From Cellvibrio fontiphilus (GTDB taxonomy: Bacteria; Pseudomonadota; Gammaproteobacteria; Pseudomonadales; Cellvibrionaceae), in NCBI RefSeq assembly GCF_035317345.1, contig NZ_JAYKTU010000003.1: a stretch of DNA of 64,000 nt, one strand, 5' to 3'. The position numbers and the translations under genes were made by a program. Positions 27,504 through 36,119 of the stretch are shown here, one piece after another. The first letter of the stretch is position 1, and each line of letters starts with the position of its first letter. The notes under the pieces were generated by a model. That model saw nothing but the letters and a program-made list of their open reading frames with translations. It made no database searches and was not told the DNA's origin.

Positions 27504-28472
27504 TTAATCAATCATCGATGGCTTACCAAACACCGGCATGCCTTTGTCGTCCCACTTCAGCGGTTTTACAAAGGTGTGGCGATCCGGGTTCCAGAGTGGG
27601 TCACCTTCGATTTCGGTGTAGGTGCGCGCATGGTAAACGAGCATCACTGTGTCGCCGTCTTCGCCGTAGGTGAAGCTGTTGTGGCCAGGGCCAAAAATTT
27701 TATTGGGGATATCCGAACAGAGCACTGGCTCTTTGGATTTGGTCCAGGAGGCTGGATTCAATAAATCCGCATTCTCATCGGCCCACAACAAACCCATTGC
27801 ATAGTTTTCGTCGGTGGCGCTGGCGGAGTAGCTGATAAAAATTTTGCCATTGCGTTTTAAAATCGACGGGCCTTCATTTACCCAGAAGCCGCGAATTTCC
27901 CATTCAAATTCCGGCTTGCTCAATAGCACCGGCTCACCCGCCAATTGCCAGGGCGTTTTCATTGGGGCGATATACAAATTGGAATTGCCGCGAATGTTTA
28001 CATCCTTTTGTGCCCACAAATAATAAAGTACGCCATTGTGGGTAAAGGTGGTGGCATCCAAACAGAAGGTATCTATACCGCTGTCGATTTGCCCCATAAA
28101 TTCCCATTCGCCTTCAAGCGGGTTGGCGTTTTTGTTGCGCACGCAATACATACGGTGCTGGAACAAATCGAATTTAATTTCGCGGCTGGGCGCTGCGGCA
28201 AAATACACATACCAGGCTGATTCACCGGATTCAGGATCTTTATTGAAATGAATTTCCGGTGCCCAAAGCAATTCGCTGTAAGGGCCAGTGTCGGGCTTGT
28301 GCCAGGCATCCACAGTTGGTGCTGTTGCTAATTCGGCAATAGTCTTGGCGCGACGCAATTCAATGCGGTCGTAAGCTGGCACTGATGCAGTGAAATAATA
28401 ATAGCCGTCGGTGTGTTTATAAATAAACGGGTCGGCGCGCTGGGGGATTAGGGGTTTTAATAATTCGCTCAC
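27504..28472 (-). CDS. Cytoplasmic GH43 alpha-L-arabinofuranosidase
   Basis: A 322-residue GH43 enzyme with no signal peptide. It starts at GTG 28472 with GGAGAG upstream. The catalytic residues are D14 (RADPFIYK), D139 (CLDATTF) and E200 (VNEGPSIL). The overall sequence resembles the subfamily of exo-1,5-alpha-L-arabinofuranosidases (GH43_26-like), an assignment made from motif resemblance only. As last gene of the araB-araD-araA-HAD-GPH operon, it would release L-arabinose from short arabino-oligosaccharides imported whole. It lies 42 bp after the GPH carrier gene, a link that suggests the carrier accepts oligosaccharides. Confidence 0.9.
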   Translation of the reverse strand: MSELLKPLIPQRADPFIYKHTDGYYYFTASVPAYDRIELRRAKTIAELATAPTVDAWHKPDTGPYSELLWAPEIHFNKDPESGESAWYVYFAAAPSREIKFDLFQHRMYCVRNKNANPLEGEWEFMGQIDSGIDTFCLDATTFTHNGVLYYLWAQKDVNIRGNSNLYIAPMKTPWQLAGEPVLLSKPEFEWEIRGFWVNEGPSILKRNGKIFISYSASATDENYAMGLLWADENADLLNPASWTKSKEPVLCSDIPNKIFGPGHNSFTYGEDGDTVMLVYHARTYTEIEGDPLWNPDRHTFVKPLKWDDKGMPVFGKPSMID

Positions 28473-28513
28473 AGATTCTCTCCAAACATTTTTTTGTTTT
28501 ATGCACAGCGGCT

Positions 28514-29875
28514 TTAATGCTGTGCGATATAACCTTTCACAATCATGGTGCGCTTTAATTCGGCGTAATAGCGGTCATTGATGCGATACATAAACATCAG
28601 CAACCCCATTAAACCGTGAAAAACGCCCGGAATAATCGACAGCATCAAGGCTATGCCCATCATGGAAAAATCGGACTGCGCTTGATTGGGAACATATTCA
28701 AAATAGGTAAGCAACCAACCTACCATTAACCCGGCGATACCCATGCCCGCTTTCTGCCCTACCGAAATTCCACCGTAAGCAAAACCGGACACGCGCTTGC
28801 CATTTTTTACCTGGCCATAATCAATCGTTTCGGAAATAATCGACCAGAATACCGGGGCATGTAAGTCAACTACAAAGGACAGCAGGAAATACAATACAAA
28901 CGCCAGCACTACGTCATCGCGACCAACCATGAAATAAATGGCGAGGCTTAATAGCGCAACCAATAACTGGGTGTAACGGAACAAATTAATTTTGCAATAA
29001 ACTTTGGTAATCCAGGTGGACGCAATCATCGCCAAAATAGCAGCAACAACACCGGTAGAAATAAAAGCTGATACCAGTGCATCATCGCCCCCCAAATAAT
29101 ATTTGGCATAATAAATAGCGACCGAACCGCGAATCACATAACCGATGGTGCCGGTGATACACACCGCCACTAAAATTAACCATTGGTCATTTTTTAACAG
29201 TTGCACAAACTGCGCCCACAAAGGTTGCGGCTCAACAACATGGGTTACACGTTCGGTGGTTTTGAAATAACAAAACAAAAACATCACGGCGCCGATAAAC
29301 GACATAATCGCCATAGCAATTTGATAACCCAACGCTTTGTCTTCCCACATACCCGACACCACCGGAACCACAGCGGCCACCATAAATGCGCCAATTTTGG
29401 CAAGGAATAAACGGTAGCCATTGGCCGATAATTTTTCTTTAGGGTCACTGGTGAGTGCGCTGGGCAATGAAATATAGGGAATACCCACACCCGAGGTGAT
29501 CAAGGTCATCATTATGTAGGTGGAATAAGCCCAAATTAATTTAGCGTCGTATTCCCAGTTGGGTGTGGTAAAGACAAAAAACACGCTGACCGCGTAGGGA
29601 ACGGCCAACCATAGTAACCAAGGGCGATAGCGACCTTGTAAAAAAGTAAAGCGGTCGGTGATTTGGCCCATCACTAAATCAGACACGGCACCAACGACTT
29701 TAACAGTGAAAAATAAAATGCCCATGTCCATAGGGCTTAAGCCGAAAATATCGGTGTAATAAAAAGTGATGATTAACATCATAGAGGAAATAACAACGTT
29801 TAACGCCATATCCCCTGCGCCGAAACCGATCTTTTCGGTTACGGATAACTTTTGTAACTCTGGTTGTGTTTGCAT
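28514..29875 (-). CDS. GPH-family sugar:cation symporter
   Basis: A carrier of 453 residues of the glycoside-pentoside-hexuronide family (MelB/XylP/XynB type) with 12 predicted helices. The ATG at 29875 (MQTQPELQKLSVTEKIGFGAGDMA) is chosen because KIGFGAGDMALN is the conserved family N-terminus; an upstream in-frame start would run through the 27-bp inverted repeat. It lies between the HAD phosphatase and the cytoplasmic GH43 within the ara operon. Uptake of L-arabinose or arabino-oligosaccharides with H+ or Na+ is inferred. Confidence 0.9.
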   Translation of the reverse strand: MQTQPELQKLSVTEKIGFGAGDMALNVVISSMMLIITFYYTDIFGLSPMDMGILFFTVKVVGAVSDLVMGQITDRFTFLQGRYRPWLLWLAVPYAVSVFFVFTTPNWEYDAKLIWAYSTYIMMTLITSGVGIPYISLPSALTSDPKEKLSANGYRLFLAKIGAFMVAAVVPVVSGMWEDKALGYQIAMAIMSFIGAVMFLFCYFKTTERVTHVVEPQPLWAQFVQLLKNDQWLILVAVCITGTIGYVIRGSVAIYYAKYYLGGDDALVSAFISTGVVAAILAMIASTWITKVYCKINLFRYTQLLVALLSLAIYFMVGRDDVVLAFVLYFLLSFVVDLHAPVFWSIISETIDYGQVKNGKRVSGFAYGGISVGQKAGMGIAGLMVGWLLTYFEYVPNQAQSDFSMMGIALMLSIIPGVFHGLMGLLMFMYRINDRYYAELKRTMIVKGYIAQH

Positions 29876-29930
29876 TATTTTTCTCGTCTTATGATTTTTA
29901 CTGCGTGAGGAAAAAAGCGGAAATACATGC

Positions 29931-30012
29931 GTAGGTTGGAAGAGCGCAGCGACTTCCAACATGAAGCTTGTTTGGAAAAACTGTCGGAAGTCGCTGCGCT
30001 CTTCCAACCTAC
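29931..30012. repeat. 27-bp perfect inverted repeat inside the ara operon
   Basis: The arms at 29931-29957 and 29986-30012 are exact complements over 27 bp (from GTAGGTTGGAAGAG to GCGACTTCC), with a 28-nt loop. It lies between the HAD phosphatase and GPH genes. A 16-nt part (29981-29996) recurs, inverted, at 43490-43505 after yjfF. It has no T tract, so it is a large mRNA hairpin or a miniature mobile element, not a classic terminator. Confidence 0.92.
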
Positions 30013-30016
30013 TTAA

Positions 30017-30616
30017 TTACAAAAAATAATCATTTTCCACAGCGTGTACCAACAACACATCGATACCCACCATGCCAGCACTTGCTGCTGCCTGCAGCCC
30101 GAGCTTGGAGTCTTCAAATACCACACATTTTTTCGGATCTACGCCCAGCAACTCAGCACAGCGCAAAAAAGTATCAGGGGCCGGTTTGGGGTTTTGTACC
30201 TGATCGGCACCCACTACGGCGTCTATGTATTTGTCCAAACCGCAGAGTGCCAGAATTTTTTTGGCTTCCTCGGTGTAGGCGCCAGTGCCAATCGCCATGG
30301 GCTTTTTGCCGTGATAGCGCTGGGCGACTTCAATCAATGCCGTCGGTTTTACATAGAGGTGCATGGAGTCGTGCACTACTTGTTCTTTGAAATCGTTCAT
30401 TTCATCCAAACTGGCACTGGCGGTAATACCAAATTTTTCCAGCAGGATTTCAATTGTTCCCTTGGTGGGCACACCAGCCAGTGACCGCATAAAGGGGCGA
30501 TCAATGGGAATGCCGTATTTGTTCAGTGTCGCAGTCCATGCATGCTCATGGAGTTGGCCGCTGTCTACCAGGGTGCCGTCCATATCAAAAATCAGCGCAG
30601 TATATTGGTCGTACAT
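30017..30616 (-). CDS. HAD-superfamily sugar-phosphate phosphatase (YqaB-like)
   Basis: A 199-residue HAD hydrolase of the beta-phosphoglucomutase/YqaB type. Motif I is FDMDGTLVDS (nucleophile Asp near residue 11), motif II is AIGTGAY, a lysine lies in NPKPAPD, and motif IV is FEDSKLGLQAA. The small helical cap lies at about residues 18-80. The E. coli relative YqaB removes phosphate from fructose 1-phosphate. Within the ara operon it may clear accumulating or wrongly phosphorylated pentose phosphates, an inference from position. A stable hairpin separates it from araA. Confidence 0.87.
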   Translation of the reverse strand: MYDQYTALIFDMDGTLVDSGQLHEHAWTATLNKYGIPIDRPFMRSLAGVPTKGTIEILLEKFGITASASLDEMNDFKEQVVHDSMHLYVKPTALIEVAQRYHGKKPMAIGTGAYTEEAKKILALCGLDKYIDAVVGADQVQNPKPAPDTFLRCAELLGVDPKKCVVFEDSKLGLQAAASAGMVGIDVLLVHAVENDYFL

Positions 30617-30665
30617 CGTTTGCTCTCTTGTTTGCCGTTGAGGCAGAAATTAGAGCACATTTTTA

Positions 30666-30697
30666 TTTTAAGGGCGCAAGAAATTGCGCCCTTAAAA
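30666..30697. other. Intercistronic hairpin between araA and the HAD gene
   Basis: A perfect 14-bp stem TTTTAAGGGCGCAA / TTGCGCCCTTAAAA has a GAAA loop, or TTTC on the transcribed strand. No T run follows on the transcribed (minus) strand, so an mRNA-stabilising or processing hairpin protecting the upstream araBDA message is likelier than a terminator. Just beyond it, 14 bp of the araA 3' end (30729-30742) is repeated with one mismatch at 30707-30720. Confidence 0.75.
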
Positions 30698-30729
30698 TAA
30701 CTGCTACTTAAACACCGTCTGTCAGGTGC

Positions 30730-32232
30730 TTAAACACCATCTTTTAAATGATAGTAAGCTGCGTTGTGGCGCAATTCGGTTTTGAAATTGCGCACGGTGG
30801 TATCAGCACCAATCACCAACGCTTCGATGCCCGCCATTTCCGCGTAATCCACAATTTCGTCAGCCGTTACACCCTGGGTGTATGCACTGTGGTGTGCACC
30901 ACCGGCTTGAATCCAGGCAGCCGCCGAAATTTCCAAATTGGGGCGTGGCTCCCACAGGGCTTTGGCCACTGGCAGGTTAGGCAATTCTTGTGGTGGGTTT
31001 ACGGTATCCACTTCGTTAATAATTACACGGAAACGAGTGCCGATATCGATCAGTGAAATACACAGTGCAGGGCCAGCTTTGCCGGTGAAAATCAAACGTG
31101 CGATGTCGTTGCGGCAACCAATGGTGTGCAAATGCACTTCCAGTTTTGGTTTTGCTGCAGCAATGCTTGGGCAAACTTCCAGCATGTGCGCGCCCAACAC
31201 CTGATCAACCGCACCGAAATGATAGGTGTAGTCTTCCATAAAGGATGATCCACCTTCGCGGCCTTTAGACATCACTTTGCAGATGTGCACCATGGCCGCA
31301 GTTTTCCAATCGCCTTCACCGCCGTAACCAAAACCAGCTGCCATTAAACGCTGGGTAGCCAGGCCTGGCAGGTTGGTTAAACCGGTCAGGTTTTCGAAGC
31401 AGTTAGTAAATGCACCAAAACCGCCGTCGGTTAAAAACTTGAGCATGCCCAGCTCCAAACGCGCTTCGTTTTTCAGCATTTGGAATTGATGCGCATCGTC
31501 AAAAATCGCCGGGTTTACATCGTATTCTTTTTTGTAGACTTCAATTTGTGCAGCAACTTGTTCGTCGGTCACCGCATCTACCACTTTTTGCAAATCGCCC
31601 AGACCGTAGGCGTGAACTTCGTAACCAAATTTAATTTGTGCAGCAACTTTATCGCCGTCAGTTACCGCCACTTGACGCATGTTGTCGCCAAAACGGGCGA
31701 CTTTTAAATTCTGGCTGGCGTACCAACCCATAGCCACGCGGCACCAGCTGTCGATTTGTTTTTGCACAGACTCAGTTGCCCAGTGACCAACAACGACTTT
31801 GCGCTCTTGACGCAAACGGGTGCTCACGTGACCAAATTCGCGGTCACCGTGTGCCGACTGGTTGAGGTTCATAAAGTGCATATTGATTTCTGCAAACGGC
31901 AGCTCGGCGTTGAACTGGGTATGCAGGTGCATGTAAGGCTTGCTCAGCGCTGTTAAACCGGCAATCCACATTTTTGCGGGGCTGAAGGTGTGCATCCACA
32001 AAATCAGACCAACACAATTTGGGTTGCTGTTAGCCGCTTGGCAAACTGCCAAAATTTCTGCGGGTGATTTCACCGTTTCTTGCGCAACAATTTTGATAGA
32101 AATATTGTTGGACTCGGTTAAACCTGCTGCAATTTTCTGGCTGTTCTCTGCAACTTGTTTTAACACACCGGGACCGTACAAATGTTGCGAGCCGGTAACC
32201 AACCAAACTTCTTTGTCGCCATAAATTTTCAT
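30730..32232 (-). CDS. araA: L-arabinose isomerase
   Basis: Converts L-arabinose to L-ribulose in the cytoplasm, the first step of the isomerase route. The start at 32232 (MKIYGDKEVWLVTGSQHLYG) gives 500 residues, the same as E. coli AraA, and has GAGGA upstream; the nine extra residues of a longer frame are unlikely. Metal and active-site motifs are present: a Glu in FTNCFENL, a Glu in GYGGEGDWKTAA and the histidines in GGAHHSAY. It lies 96 bp after araD in the order araB-araD-araA. The gene order and full-length products indicate a functional pathway. Confidence 0.97.
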   Translation of the reverse strand: MKIYGDKEVWLVTGSQHLYGPGVLKQVAENSQKIAAGLTESNNISIKIVAQETVKSPAEILAVCQAANSNPNCVGLILWMHTFSPAKMWIAGLTALSKPYMHLHTQFNAELPFAEINMHFMNLNQSAHGDREFGHVSTRLRQERKVVVGHWATESVQKQIDSWCRVAMGWYASQNLKVARFGDNMRQVAVTDGDKVAAQIKFGYEVHAYGLGDLQKVVDAVTDEQVAAQIEVYKKEYDVNPAIFDDAHQFQMLKNEARLELGMLKFLTDGGFGAFTNCFENLTGLTNLPGLATQRLMAAGFGYGGEGDWKTAAMVHICKVMSKGREGGSSFMEDYTYHFGAVDQVLGAHMLEVCPSIAAAKPKLEVHLHTIGCRNDIARLIFTGKAGPALCISLIDIGTRFRVIINEVDTVNPPQELPNLPVAKALWEPRPNLEISAAAWIQAGGAHHSAYTQGVTADEIVDYAEMAGIEALVIGADTTVRNFKTELRHNAAYYHLKDGV

Positions 32233-32282
32233 GCTGTTTTCCTCAGGAAATATTTTCAATTTTTTGTGATTTCAATTTTTTT

Positions 32283-32316
32283 GTTGGGCATGGCTGCCTA
32301 CGCGGCCCGACCCAAC
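32283..32316. repeat. GTTGGG...CCCAAC hairpin between araD and araA
   Basis: A short imperfect hairpin lies in the 96-bp araD-araA gap. On the minus strand it begins GTAGGTTGGGTCGGGC and ends GCCCAAC. The first nine bases match the tips of the 27-bp inverted repeat at 29931. It is probably an interspersed palindromic repeat that forms an intercistronic mRNA hairpin. Confidence 0.55.
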
Positions 32317-32328
32317 CTACATAAAAGT

Positions 32329-33021
32329 TTATTTTTGCCCGTAATAGGCATTTTTTCCGTGTTTGCGTAAGTAGTGTTTGTCCACAATGCCCTGTTTTAA
32401 TGGCGGTGTATTTTGCTGCAGGGTTTTGGTCAAATAAGCCATGCGCGCAATTTCCTCCAGAATCACCGCGTGATAAACCGCATCGGCACCGTTTTTACCC
32501 CAGGTAAATGGCGCGTGACCGGCCACTATCACCATGGGCACTTCAATCGGGCTGCGATCTTTAAAACAATCAGTAATTTGTACGCCGGTTTCCTCTTCGT
32601 AATCGCGCTCGATTTGCGCGTCACTCATCACCGCAGTACAGGGAATTTCGCCGTAGGCGTAATCCGCGTGGGTGGTGCCATAACAGGGAATGGCTTGTTG
32701 GGTTTGCGCCCAGGCAGTGGCGTAAGTGGAATGGGTGTGAGTCACTCCGCCAATAGTTTCAAAATGGCGATACAAATGGGTGTGGGTTTTGGTATCGGAA
32801 GACGGGCGCATCTTGCCCTCCACGATTTTATTTTCCAAATCCACAACCACTATGTCATCCACCGTCATGACTTCATAGGCCACGCCGCTGGGTTTGATCG
32901 CAATCACACCTTTGGCGCGATCAATTTGCGATACATTGCCCCAGGTGTAGACCACCAGGTTACGGCGGTTTAATTCCATGTTGGCTTCAAATACTTCGCG
33001 TTTTAATTCGGTGTAGCTCAT
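32329..33021 (-). CDS. araD: L-ribulose-5-phosphate 4-epimerase
   Basis: A 230-residue class II aldolase-fold zinc enzyme that converts L-ribulose 5-phosphate to D-xylulose 5-phosphate. Zinc ligands are visible in THTHLYRHF and THTHSTYAT and in the later histidine of IVAGHAPFTWG; the Asp/Tyr region near GTTHADYAYG is conserved. The length matches E. coli AraD (231). Its ATG shares one base with the araB stop codon (TGATG), and a strong AGGAGGT sits 8 nt upstream inside araB, so the two are translationally coupled. Confidence 0.97.
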   Translation of the reverse strand: MSYTELKREVFEANMELNRRNLVVYTWGNVSQIDRAKGVIAIKPSGVAYEVMTVDDIVVVDLENKIVEGKMRPSSDTKTHTHLYRHFETIGGVTHTHSTYATAWAQTQQAIPCYGTTHADYAYGEIPCTAVMSDAQIERDYEEETGVQITDCFKDRSPIEVPMVIVAGHAPFTWGKNGADAVYHAVILEEIARMAYLTKTLQQNTPPLKQGIVDKHYLRKHGKNAYYGQK

Positions 33022-34697
33022 CAGGCTTTACCTCCTGCGCGAGTATTTTCAAAAGCAGCGAGTTTTAAATATTGTTGATACAAACCTTCATAAACTACCG
33101 CCGCTTGTGCATTGGGCTGATAGGTTTTGCATACGCTGGATGCCATGACTTTTTGCGCAGCTTCAACGCTTGGGTATACGCCGCCGACAACAGCCGCAAA
33201 AATTGCTGCACCTAAAGCACAGCTCTGTTCACTCTCCAATACTTCAATCGGGCAGTTCCATACATCGGCGCAGGTTTGCATGACAAAATCGGATTTTTTG
33301 GAAATACCGCCAATCGCCACTACGGAATTAATCGCCACACCTTCTTGTTTAAAGCGTTCGATAATCGCGCGTGCGCCGTAAGCTGTGGCTTCAACCAGGG
33401 CACGGAAAATATGCGGCGCGCTGCTGCCCATTTTTAAACCGGCGATTGCCATAGCAACGGTTTGGTCGGCATCCGGCGTGCGGCGACCGTTTACCCAATC
33501 CAGTGCGGTAATGCCGCTTTCACCAATCGCAATTTCGCTGGCCGCTTTACTCAGGGCAACGATGGTGTTGTTTTCAATTTCTTCCGCGAGCTTTTGTTTG
33601 TTTGCTTCATCCAACAGCGATGAATTGGCCAACAGATTTTGTACCGGCCAATTCACCAGATTGCGGAACCAGGCATACAAATCGCCAAAGGCTGACTGGC
33701 CTGCTTCCAAACCGACAAAACCGGGGGTGACAGAGCCATCAACCTGGCCACAAATACCGGCGATGCATTTATCGCCAATGTCTGCGTAGGTAGCGACGGT
33801 AATATCACAGGTTGAAGTGCCCATAATTTTGGTGAGCACACCGGGTTTTACGTTGGCCGCCACTGCGCCCATGTGACAATCGAACGCACTAAAACTTACC
33901 GGTGTGCCAACTGGCAGCCCCAAGCGCTCGGCCCATTCGCCAATCAACTGGCCGCAGGTTTGATCAGAGGTAAACGTCTCAGCGGGCAACTTGTCGCGCA
34001 AGCCATCCAGCAGCGGGTCTATGCCAACAAAAAAATCATTGGGTGGATAACCGCCCCAGCTTTCGTGCCACATTAATTTGTGGCCGGTGGCGCAGCGGCC
34101 CATACGCAATTTGGATGGATGGGTGGTGCCGGTGAGTACGGCAGACATCCAGTCGCAGTGCTCTACCCAAAGGTAGGCAGCTTTGGCGACGGCGGCGTCT
34201 TCCCGCAGTACATGCAGGGTTTTGGCCCAGAACCATTCCGACGAATAAATACCACCTTCGTACTTCAGGTAATTCTCGGTGGAGGTGTTAGCAGCAGCAG
34301 TAATTTCCTGCGCTTCTTTCACCGCGGTGTGGTCTTTCCAGAGCACAAACATTGCATTGGGGTTTTCAGCAAACTCGGGCTTCAGCGCGAGGGCAACCCC
34401 CTCGCTGTCCACCGCCACGGGGGTGGAACCGGTGGTATCAAAACCTATACCTACCACCTGGGCGGCAGCACCGGCGGGCGCTTTGTCCCACAGGCCTTGC
34501 ACTACTTGCTCCAGACTCTCCAGATAGTCCAGCGGGTGCTGGCGGAACTGGTCTTTGGCAGGCACACAGAACAAGCCTTTTTTCCAACGCGGGTAATAGA
34601 CCACGTTGCTTGCCACTTCTTTGCCGGTCAGGGCATCTACCAACAGGGCTCTAACCGAATCAGAACCGTAATCCAGCCCCAAGGCGTAGGACGTCAT
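33021..34697 (-). CDS. araB: L-ribulokinase
   Basis: A 558-residue FGGY-family kinase (E. coli AraB is 566) that phosphorylates L-ribulose with ATP. The N-terminal phosphate-binding motif is LGLDYGSDSVRALLVD; further conserved regions are FDCHMGAVAANV, GTSTCDIT and the C-terminal IGGISKKSDFVMQ and ALGAAIFAAV. It is the first gene of the six-gene ara operon. Operator D (34758-34770) lies 60 bp upstream of its start, the strongest link between that motif and arabinose metabolism. Confidence 0.97.
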   Translation of the reverse strand: MTSYALGLDYGSDSVRALLVDALTGKEVASNVVYYPRWKKGLFCVPAKDQFRQHPLDYLESLEQVVQGLWDKAPAGAAAQVVGIGFDTTGSTPVAVDSEGVALALKPEFAENPNAMFVLWKDHTAVKEAQEITAAANTSTENYLKYEGGIYSSEWFWAKTLHVLREDAAVAKAAYLWVEHCDWMSAVLTGTTHPSKLRMGRCATGHKLMWHESWGGYPPNDFFVGIDPLLDGLRDKLPAETFTSDQTCGQLIGEWAERLGLPVGTPVSFSAFDCHMGAVAANVKPGVLTKIMGTSTCDITVATYADIGDKCIAGICGQVDGSVTPGFVGLEAGQSAFGDLYAWFRNLVNWPVQNLLANSSLLDEANKQKLAEEIENNTIVALSKAASEIAIGESGITALDWVNGRRTPDADQTVAMAIAGLKMGSSAPHIFRALVEATAYGARAIIERFKQEGVAINSVVAIGGISKKSDFVMQTCADVWNCPIEVLESEQSCALGAAIFAAVVGGVYPSVEAAQKVMASSVCKTYQPNAQAAVVYEGLYQQYLKLAAFENTRAGGKA

Positions 34698-34757
34698 AAC
34701 TTCACCTATTGTTTGTACTGTTTTTGATGGGCTATTGCCGCATCAAAGGATATTAAT

Positions 34758-34770
34758 ATTGTATGACAAT
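34758..34770. promoter_or_regulatory. GntR/FadR-type operator D upstream of araB (ATTGT ATG ACAAT)
   Basis: A perfect 5+3+5 inverted repeat, extended by AT on the left and AT on the right, lies 60 bp upstream of araB and just past the 3' side of the convergently ordered gap. It is the reference copy of the motif, since araBDA is an unambiguous arabinose operon. Confidence 0.65.
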
Positions 34771-34832
34771 ATAATCTCAGCAAGACCAGCCCCTGTCAAT
34801 TGGTTTGATGGGGCTGGAAGCCGTAGCGATAC

Positions 34833-35807
34833 TTATTTTTTCGCCGGTTTTACCGCTTTGTTTGCGCTAACACCTTCACTGGTCATGATGATGCGCTTGA
34901 TAGTGCCGTCAGGGTTATAAAACATCTCATCAATGCTTACCGAGCGACGGAACTGACCACCATCCGGGCGACCGGCGCCGGTGTGGTAAATAAAGTAGTG
35001 CTTGTCGTTAAAGGTGATGATGGACTGATGGTTAGTTGGGGTATTACCCGCCACCTCGTTCAGTATGCCTTTGTATTCCCAAGGGCCGTGGATGCTTTTG
35101 CTCATGGCGTAAGCGATTTTCTCCGGGAACCCCATGGCGTAGGACAGGTAGAAGTTGCCCTGATGTTTATGAATCCAGATCGCCTCGGTAAATTCGGGCA
35201 GACCTTTAATCTCCATAATCGGGCCGTCCAGCTCGATCATATTTTTCTTGAGCTTGGCGTAATAGGCCTTGGTATTGCCCCAGAACAAATAAGCCTGGCC
35301 GTCATCATCAATCCACACTGAGGGGTCGATATCGTCCCAGTCGTTTTTGGTGGCAGTGGTCATATCGTTAGTGATAAGTGCGGTGCCGCGCGCATCTTTA
35401 AAAGGCCCAAGCGGACTCTCGCCCACTGCCACGCCTATGGCAAAACCGGGTTTGGTGTCATTGTGGCGCGCGGTGATATACCAGTAGAACTTGCCATCGC
35501 GCTCAATTACCTGGCTGGCCCAGGCATCGCCCTTGGCCCATTTGAAATCCTTGACTTTTAACAGCGGGCCATGCGCTTCCCAATTGACCATATCGTCAGT
35601 GGAGTACACCAGCCAGTCATGCATTTCAAAGAACTTGGTATTGTCTTTGGCTTCATCGTGCCCGGTGTAGAGGTAAACCCTACCCTCGTGCACCAGGGCA
35701 GCGGGGTCAGCAGTAAATACGTCGGTGAATATAGGGTTGGCGGCCTGGGTGAGCGCTGCACAGCAACTTGCTGCCGCAACCACCAAAGGCTTGAGTAATG
35801 AACGCAT
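34833..35807 (-). CDS. Exported GH43 glycosidase, probable arabinosidase
   Basis: A 324-residue GH43 propeller enzyme with a signal peptide (MRSLLKPLVVAAASCCAAL, cut near TQA). ATG 35807 is chosen over upstream in-frame starts because GAGAGG precedes it and the signal peptide follows directly. The catalytic residues are D34 (TADPAALV), D161 (IDPSVWID) and E208 (FTEAIWIH). The short single-domain form and the lack of a lipobox suggest a periplasmic enzyme acting on imported oligosaccharides. Arabinofuranosidase is inferred from the locus; beta-xylosidase or another GH43 activity is possible. It lies between araB and the divergent dehydratase gene, with operator E 125 bp upstream. Confidence 0.88.
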   Translation of the reverse strand: MRSLLKPLVVAAASCCAALTQAANPIFTDVFTADPAALVHEGRVYLYTGHDEAKDNTKFFEMHDWLVYSTDDMVNWEAHGPLLKVKDFKWAKGDAWASQVIERDGKFYWYITARHNDTKPGFAIGVAVGESPLGPFKDARGTALITNDMTTATKNDWDDIDPSVWIDDDGQAYLFWGNTKAYYAKLKKNMIELDGPIMEIKGLPEFTEAIWIHKHQGNFYLSYAMGFPEKIAYAMSKSIHGPWEYKGILNEVAGNTPTNHQSIITFNDKHYFIYHTGAGRPDGGQFRRSVSIDEMFYNPDGTIKRIIMTSEGVSANKAVKPAKK

Positions 35808-35931
35808 AAGAATTCCTCTCGCGTGTATTTTTCTGTTTATTGTGACCGCCGCCCGGAGCAGCGGCCCACCGCCCCGGTAACTCAAGGCTGGATTAACAGC
35901 CGCACCACACGAGGGGTTGATTTATATTGAT

Positions 35932-35944
35932 ATTATAATACAAT
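35932..35944. promoter_or_regulatory. GntR/FadR-type operator E (ATTAT AAT ACAAT)
   Basis: One mismatch from a perfect ATTGT-N3-ACAAT palindrome, 125 bp upstream of the exported GH43. It shares the divergent region 35808-36235 with site F, on the side facing GH43. Confidence 0.5.
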
Positions 35945-36119
35945 TAAATCAAGCATCCCTTTCATTTTTTTACTTTGAAGATTTTCACCCGGTTGCGGGC
36001 ACTTGCAACAAAGCGGCGCAGTGGAGATTGTCTGACTTACGAACACCAATAAGCACCTGGTAGTTATTGTTCGTAAATTCGCGCCTTTTGGATTGCAGGT
36101 AAGGATGCCAAAAACTTAT

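Noticed and set aside
29878..30012. The 27-bp inverted repeat as a rho-independent terminator
   Set aside because: No T run follows either arm, and it lies between two genes expected to be co-transcribed.
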